NCBI GenBank assembly: GCA_028274465.1
Contig: CM051455.1
Location: 134,202,096-134,266,095 of the forward strand
DNA length: 64,000 bases
Reading direction: 5' to 3'
Origin: Plantago ovata
Taxonomy: Eukaryota > Streptophyta > Magnoliopsida > Lamiales > Plantaginaceae
In this document: positions 58,570-64,000 of the stretch, one piece after another
Position numbering within the stretch: the stretch's first letter is position 1
How the letters are laid out: the number at the start of each line of letters is the position of its first letter
The notes under the pieces: generated by a model
The model's input: the letters and a program-made list of their open reading frames with translations, nothing else
The model's database searches: none
What the model was told of the DNA's origin: nothing
Position numbers and translations under genes: made by a program

Positions 58570-59565
58570 AGTCTGAACGTGTCCGGGAACAACTTAATCT
58601 CAATGAGCAGAATTGGTGATGCGGCGAGAAGGATACTCCATGTCAAATTCAGCGCGGGCCTTTTCGAGAACCCCATAGGCATGCAATTACAGCTTAGTTG
58701 ATTAAGTCGGAATCCAAGCTCATAGAGGCACTTCGAAAATCACTTGTCCTGTTTAACAGTTAAAGAATGGTGATGATTCTACTAAGCCTTTACTTCCTCT
58801 TCCTAATCTAACGTTGAAAATCTTAGTTGCCGCCTTGCCGGAAACCATGCCAACAACTTGGGATGGCAATGCGGCAGCTGGACTATTACTTGGCAGGGAC
58901 TCTATGGGCTATGGCAATTAAGAAGCATGCCAGTGGTATGAACATTTATAAGAACAATAGTAATAAAGTAGTATATGTTAACATTTATGAATTTGATGCT
59001 AAACTAGCTAGTTTCTTGATATATGTTCAGGAACTACAATATTGAGTGCGATTTCATATGCGGTGGATCCTGCAACAGAAATTGCCTATAGCGAAAACTC
59101 TGATGCTGAATTTGTGAGAACGGACAACTTCTCATATGCAGTTGTGGTGGTGGGCGAGCATCCATATGCAGAAAGTGCAGGTGATAAGTTGAACCTGGTC
59201 TAAGCACAATGAACACAGGCATTAGGTGTGTCGTAAATAGTTCTGATTTCAGGACGACCACTTGTGACTGAGCCGTATCTGTCATCGATAGTCGCCCTTG
59301 TTGCGGCATGGTTACCTAGAAGTGAAGGCCAGGGTGTGGCTGATGTCTTGTTTGGCGATTATCGATTTACAGGAAAACTGTCAAGAACCTGGTTCAAGAG
59401 GATATACCAGCTCCCTATGTGGTGATGGCCATTACAATCCACTTTTCCCGTTTATGCACCGACTCCACATAAGACTTTGGAGCAAGAAGAAACGGAGAGA
59501 TACAGCTAAATCAGGCAGGATGAAGTTATCCAGAATTTCAAGATTTTCAGTTAGATTTTTATAAT
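58570..59565 (+). pseudogene. GH3 beta-glucosidase / exo-beta-glucanase, 3' half, decayed
   Basis: The plus strand shows, in changing frames, the C-terminal half of plant GH3 enzymes: VSGNNLISMSRIGDAARRIL and VKFSAGLFENP (58580-58680), ALRKSLVLF and KNGDDSTKPLLPLPN (58730-58815), LAGNHANNLGWQCGSWTITW (58833-58895), [20 protein letters not shown] and [20 protein letters not shown] (59030-59155), then [32 protein letters not shown] and NPLFPF (59255-59455). Introns are retained. Several frame changes and stops are present and the N-terminal barrel domain is missing. Working members cleave cell-wall beta-glucans outside the cell. This copy is dead. Confidence 0.85.
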
Positions 59566-60169
59566 ACAGAAACTGTCTTATTGTTTAATAATTTTTCAAC
59601 AGATCCTCTGATGTATTCTTTTGACAGTAATACTATTAGTTAGTCTTTGCAATAGAACAGAGAACCCAGCCAGCAGAAATAATGATCAAATTAGAAGTTG
59701 ATGGATATCCTCTACAACTGATATATACAAGTGTATTTCAATGGAAATCTGAATCAAAACTACATTAATTTGAATACGGAGCGGCCTTAGCATAGTGACA
59801 TGAGCAAAACATAACACAAGCACCACAGCAACGTACTCTTCTCTCAAACGCCCAAGAGCAATTCTGCTCGTTGAAGCACCTTCATCTATCTGCTAACTGG
59901 AACGGTGGGTCAGTGGAGGATAGAGATAACTAAACATCGCATGATTGTACCTCACTTGAACAGCTTTCTCAAACAATTAATCAAATTCTGGACATAGATT
60001 GAACTCTGGAAGACATCTTGAGCTATATTTACAAAAGAAGGTTCAACACTGATAATTTGTTATCAAGTACAAACAAATATCCACAGAAAAGGATAGCCAA
60101 ATTGGTTCCAGGACATAACCACTTATATGGATGGACTCTTTCAAAAGATTTCCAGATTCTCTATGGCTA
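59566..60169. other. Spacer downstream of the GH3 fragment
   Basis: No gene found. The words tatggatggactc at 60127 and 60222 begin a local duplication that leads into the repeat at 60170. Confidence 0.35.
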
Positions 60170-60385
60170 TTTCAGAATCCCACATCAGAAGCAAAGGAAA
60201 GTTGGATGACTACTGACTGTATATGGATGGACTCATAATAAAGTTAATGCCTTGGGGTTTAATGGTTAGTGTTCTGAATTTCACAAGAGCTGGATTTTGG
60301 GGTTAACAAATTTCTTCAGTGTTCATTGGAATTTCTTTAATCCCATCATCGCTGCTCTTGTGAAGTATTAGGAGTTACAACATTT
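60170..60385 (+). repeat. Repeat pair member A (partner at 62478-62700)
   Basis: Shares agaatcccacatcagaagca, aggaaagttgga, tggactc-taataaa, ttgggnttaatgg and ttcattggaattt in the same order with 62478-62700, at clearly less than full identity. Both contain a short frame RIPHQKQRKVG, but it is broken in this copy and without a known family. A decayed duplicate of unknown origin. Confidence 0.7.
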
Positions 60386-60689
60386 CTTATATGGTTGAGG
60401 CTTAGGGGATTTTAACATATAATCCCCAAAAAATCCCCACCAAATGAAGTCTTCAATTGTTTTGTTTGAGGGTTTAATTTGAGTTTTTTTATTTGTGGGA
60501 CACACATTAATCCTTCTAATATAGTTATTTTTTCCTTGTGGGTTCTATATTTGGGGCTACTAATTAGTAGCCCATGAAAATTGGCTACTAATTAGTGGTC
60601 CCTGAAAATTTTTTAGCCTTAATTGGGACAATAATCCTCAATTAAGTCAAAAAAACTTCTATAAGGAATGATCTTATACTTACCTTGAC

Positions 60690-61800
60690 AATTTTTTTTT
60701 TTTTTTTTGAAACGGCCAAATTTTTATTAATAATTAGAAAAAACGAGCATAAGTAATGCTCAAAACGATACAAAGACAGCCAGAACAAAACCAACACCAA
60801 GAAACACCTGAACCTAAACCTATAGAATCCTGAACCTCTTGAGCCTTCTGGACCTGGACCAGAACCTTTAGCGACTGAACATGTTGAGAACCTGAACCGT
60901 TAGAACCTCTAAACCTGAACCTTCCCGACCTGAGACGTGGTACTAACCCTTTAGTGGCAAAGAAACCTCCTGCACCTGAACCCCCTAGACCTGAACATGA
61001 AATTCCTGGACCTCCTGAATCAATTGAACCAGAACCTCTTGAAACTTATATACCTTAACCTTCAAAACTTGAAATCGCCCGAACTCCTGAAACTTCGTCA
61101 CCACAACTGGATCCCCTCTATCTAACTGAAAACTCCCTAACCAGGATTTTACCCTCACAACCCTTCAAGTTCCACTGCCAACCTACACAAATGAGCCTTG
61201 CTTTCACAACAAGAAGCTTCTCAAACCAAACCTTCCCCAACACCTTATAGCAGTACCTCCACAATATACTAACATGAACCGAACCAATTACAACAGTAGA
61301 TCCAAATGAAAATTGAAATATAAGCAGCAAATGTCCCAAAACCTTGTAAAAAACCAAACGAATTGAAAGACAAACATCTCAAAACCTGAGCTTGGTAAAG
61401 AACCACCTAATCTTTCAAGCTTGAACCTCTCCCCAAACCTCTCATTAGTGCCCTTTGCAGTGGTATCCTTCTTGACCTTCGACTGCAAGCAATCTGGAGT
61501 GAACCCGTCCTTCGAAACAACATCCCTGAGTTGTTGTTTATCTTCTCCTACAGATCCGTAGAACCAAAACCTGATTCGCTCTCTCCTCCCGCGTTGCCTC
61601 AACCTCCGATCTAACGATGTCGTGCTTCTTACGGTACTTCCACCGGTGGGTCTTCAAAATGGGTGAAGGCAAAAACTGGAAAAAAAAAAAAAATTAAAAA
61701 AATAAAAGATCTAGATCTTGAAAAGCAATAAAAGAAAAACGAAAAGTCTAAGAAAAACAAAGACGGAAACAGAATGGAGCTTTCTGCTCCGATCTAGTAT
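60690..61800 (-). mobile_element. LINE-tailed retroposon, about 1.1 kb
   Basis: On the minus strand it ends with aataaaaatttggccgtttca and an 18-base A-run (plus-strand T-run at 60691-60708), a typical plant LINE 3' terminus. Upstream lies a stretch (60800-61110) of degenerate ggttcagg/aggttc words, then a frame of about 100 residues (61602-61288) with basic sequence but no reverse-transcriptase or endonuclease motif. The 5' limit near 61800 is inferred from base composition. It may be a non-autonomous LINE derivative that keeps 5' leader and 3' tail only. Confidence 0.5.
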
Positions 61801-62477
61801 TAAAAGAAGAAAAGCAGAGAAAAAGAGTTTTAGTGAGAGGATTTTTTTCTGGTCTTTGCATGTTTAGGTTTACTCTTAACAAGTCTTTAAGGCCTCAAGA
61901 AAGAGTATCAATTAAATTAAAGTTCCAAGAATCATATGCATTGAGTAGGCTGAACAAAAGCCATATTACTATTGATCCAGGATTAAATTTCTACTTCTTT
62001 TCTCTCTCCTTAAATGGGTAACACAAGTCTTTAGTACTGCAAATCTCTCTTCTCCGCTGCACTCAGTCGCGTTCAGATTGCTACTTTCCCGGTTATGAAA
62101 ATCGCAATGTTCTTCCAGCTGCAATCTGCATGAACTGGGCCAACTCCTTCGTGACAAATCTAACCTGTGTAAGTCGACCATTGTGTACTGCCATCATTCA
62201 CCATGTACTTGCAAACCATTATAAGCTTTTACCTCGTTCTTTATAAGTCAACACCCGCAGTACAAGGACCATGGCTTTTCAATTTAAGCAACGAGATGTT
62301 ATGGAAGGAAAAAGAACCGCATCCCATTCATCCTTTAAAGGCATACAAAGTCAAATAGTCTAGTTGCCAGTGAAGACTTTACTGAAAATGGATCGAAGAA
62401 CTCACATGTGAACTGTAAGTTTTCTCCAGATACGCCTGATAATTAACTTCTATGGATAATGTGTTACTTACCAAGAC

Positions 62478-62700
62478 TATCAGAATCCCACATCAGAAGC
62501 AGAGGAAAGTTGGAGGAATAATGGCTATATATGCATGGACTCCTAATAAATCTACAATCACACCAAATGCATTGGGATTTAATTGGTTTGTGTTCCGATG
62601 TTTACAAGAGCTGGATCTTCTTCTGTGTTCATTGGAATTTTTTTATTCCCATGATCTCTGCTCTTGTCCAATATTTAGGAGTTCCAACTTTTACAATTCT
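62478..62700 (+). repeat. Repeat pair member B (partner at 60170-60385)
   Basis: See the partner for shared words. This copy keeps a 111-residue open frame (62452-62787) with no recognised domain. Next to it, aggcctcaag and attaaagttccaagaatca (62702-62740) recur at 61889-61938. Confidence 0.7.
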
Positions 62701-62746
62701 TTAAGGCCTCAAGCAATTAAAGTTCCAAGAATCAAATGCAAAATAG

Positions 62747-62865
62747 ATCAGATTCTGCATCTGAGAATCACAATATGGCACAATTAATTCTCAGAGTTTT
62801 AAAGAAGTAGCATGTATTAATTTGAGATCAGATTCTGCATCTGAGAATCACAATATGGCACAAAC
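62747..62865. repeat. Direct repeat of about 37 bp
   Basis: The stretch beginning agatcagattctgcatctga and ending caatatggcacaa is present at 62747-62783 and again at 62825-62862, essentially identical. Confidence 0.8.
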
Positions 62866-64000
62866 AGAACTAATTTGAGACAGATTACTCCAAATCTAAG
62901 ACATGCATGGTTTTGTAGATGGTGATCAATTGAAACAAACTAATAAATGCAAGGCTTATAGTGCAGGGATTAGATCATATACATGGTTTGCACTCTGTCT
63001 GTCAATATCCAAATTCAGAAAAGTCGTTTGTCAATTCTTATATGCATATACACAAATCAACTACGGCTGGTGGCTTTCAACGATGAACAATTGAAAGTCG
63101 AAACAAACACATAAATAAGACCATTCTTATAATTAAACAGGTGCAGTCTCAACATCAAGTTCAAAAGACAGTCTTTCTGGAATCCTAGTGAGTATAATTA
63201 GTAACAAAGGCACAAGAGATTACTTTTCATTTGATGTTCAAAAAGGCAATAATAATGTAATCATCATCATTCAAGTCCAACTGCCAAGTAATCCCCAGCT
63301 CCAGCTCAAAACCTATGAAAATTAGTACAAAACGTTACTCACCCATCTTTTAATTTACTAGGAGCATAAAAAGATAAGAATAAAGCAGCACAATAGAAAA
63401 TCAACCGAAACGTATATAGATTACAGCAGCAGCAGATTCTAGCTCCTTGAATTAGTATTTGTACGAAAACAAATGAAAATTTCATGTTAAACAAGTAAAG
63501 TTGGGACAAGAGAGTAGATAGTACTAGTAAGTTTACGAATGCAAACCATACATGATTAATTATAGAAACATATATAGCAAGTTTCATTCAGGTAAACATT
63601 CTTCCATGTGCATAATATATACCTTATTGTAGTAAGACATAATGAATCATTCTTGGGGGGGCTCGAGGAGAATGCACGACTTAACGCTCTTATCTGCATT
63701 GGTCACACAAACCCCGATTCGAGTTTGAAAGTTGCTGAAAGCATGAGTATTATTAGTTGCACTTGCACCTGCTGCTGCATCGATCAGATTGAACAACAAC
63801 ATCCAGATCCTTGGCGGTGAAGTTGATCTCATACAGAATATAGTTGGCGCTCTCGGATATGATCTCCACTTTGTTATAATGCTCAAACTGGAAGTTGGTT
63901 CTCTAGTTGTTACTTGTTACAACAAAAGGCAATATATAAATTCATTAATGAAATCGACTTGCATGTAATTACTTACTTGTTATATTCATTCATAAAAAGT
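62866..64000. other. Terminal gene-poor stretch
   Basis: No gene can be supported. Near 63900-63770 the minus strand reads FEHYNKVEIISESANYILYE followed by INFTAKDL, weakly resembling a plant cystatin/monellin-like fold. No start, neighbouring exon or conserved QVVAG-type loop is visible and the frame stops soon after. Confidence 0.3.

Noticed and set aside
63647-63900. Cystatin/monellin-like coding exon at the right edge
   Set aside because: Only one weak segment (HYNKVEIISESANYILYE) fits, with no start, inhibitory loop or joined exon.

Overview
This is nuclear DNA from a flowering plant, most likely a eudicot. The evidence is spliced genes with GT-AG introns, plant-only families (ATXR5/6 methyltransferase, root-cap protein, defensin-like peptide, Alfin-like, plant mTERF), AT-rich intergenic DNA and plant-type LINE, Helitron, Mutator-like and MITE remains. 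I cannot name the species from sequence alone. There is no operon structure, CRISPR array or prokaryotic signal.

Only four loci look potentially functional: an ATXR5/6-type histone H3K27 methyltransferase (8.9-13.1 kb, +, although its start codon is in doubt), a secreted root-cap-domain protein (26.3-27.7 kb, -), a secreted cyclase/kynurenine-formamidase-like protein with six clean exons (29.2-32.7 kb, -), and an 87-residue eight-cysteine defensin-like peptide (48.0-48.5 kb, +). Most of the rest is decay. There are two degraded tandem copies of the ATXR gene (13.9-17.6 kb), cyclase gene pieces on both sides of the intact gene, and broken or partial copies of many unrelated host genes: xylanase CBM22, TPR/ARM protein, CCHC zinc-knuckle protein, NADP-malic enzyme, DUF1336/EDR2-like, LTV1, VPS2.3, ribosomal protein S15, mTERF, Alfin-like and GH3 beta-glucosidase. 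Many keep introns. Two groups (18.9-25.4 kb and 36.2-42.5 kb) are strings of unrelated gene fragments all on the minus strand, which resembles transduplication by a mobile element.

Layout: 0-3 kb repeats and cyclase fragments; 3.2-4.1 kb a 5'-truncated LINE with target-site duplication and a SINE-like 5' end; 4.5-5.9 kb xylanase 5' fragment; 6.3-8.1 kb tandem repeats; 8.9-17.6 kb ATXR cluster; 18.7-25.4 kb gene-fragment string; 26.3-33.8 kb root-cap and cyclase genes; 34.4-34.8 kb hAT-like MITE; 36.2-42.5 kb second gene-fragment string; 43.5-47.8 kb two head-to-tail Helitrons with an internal array of about 295 bp units; 48.0-48.5 kb defensin-like gene; 49-51.4 kb LINE/SINE debris and an Alfin-like exon; 52.2-56.4 kb a Mutator-like element with tandemly duplicated exon blocks; 57.1-57.5 kb MITE; 58.6-59.5 kb GH3 beta-glucosidase pseudogene; 60.7-61.8 kb LINE-tailed retroposon; the last 2 kb hold only short repeats.

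The genes do not form a pathway. I did not find a convincing new biological system. The best leads are the transposon-bordered defensin-like gene, the chimeric LINE/SINE insertion, the array-carrying tandem Helitrons, the same-strand gene-fragment strings and the ATXR copies that lose their PCNA-binding motif.
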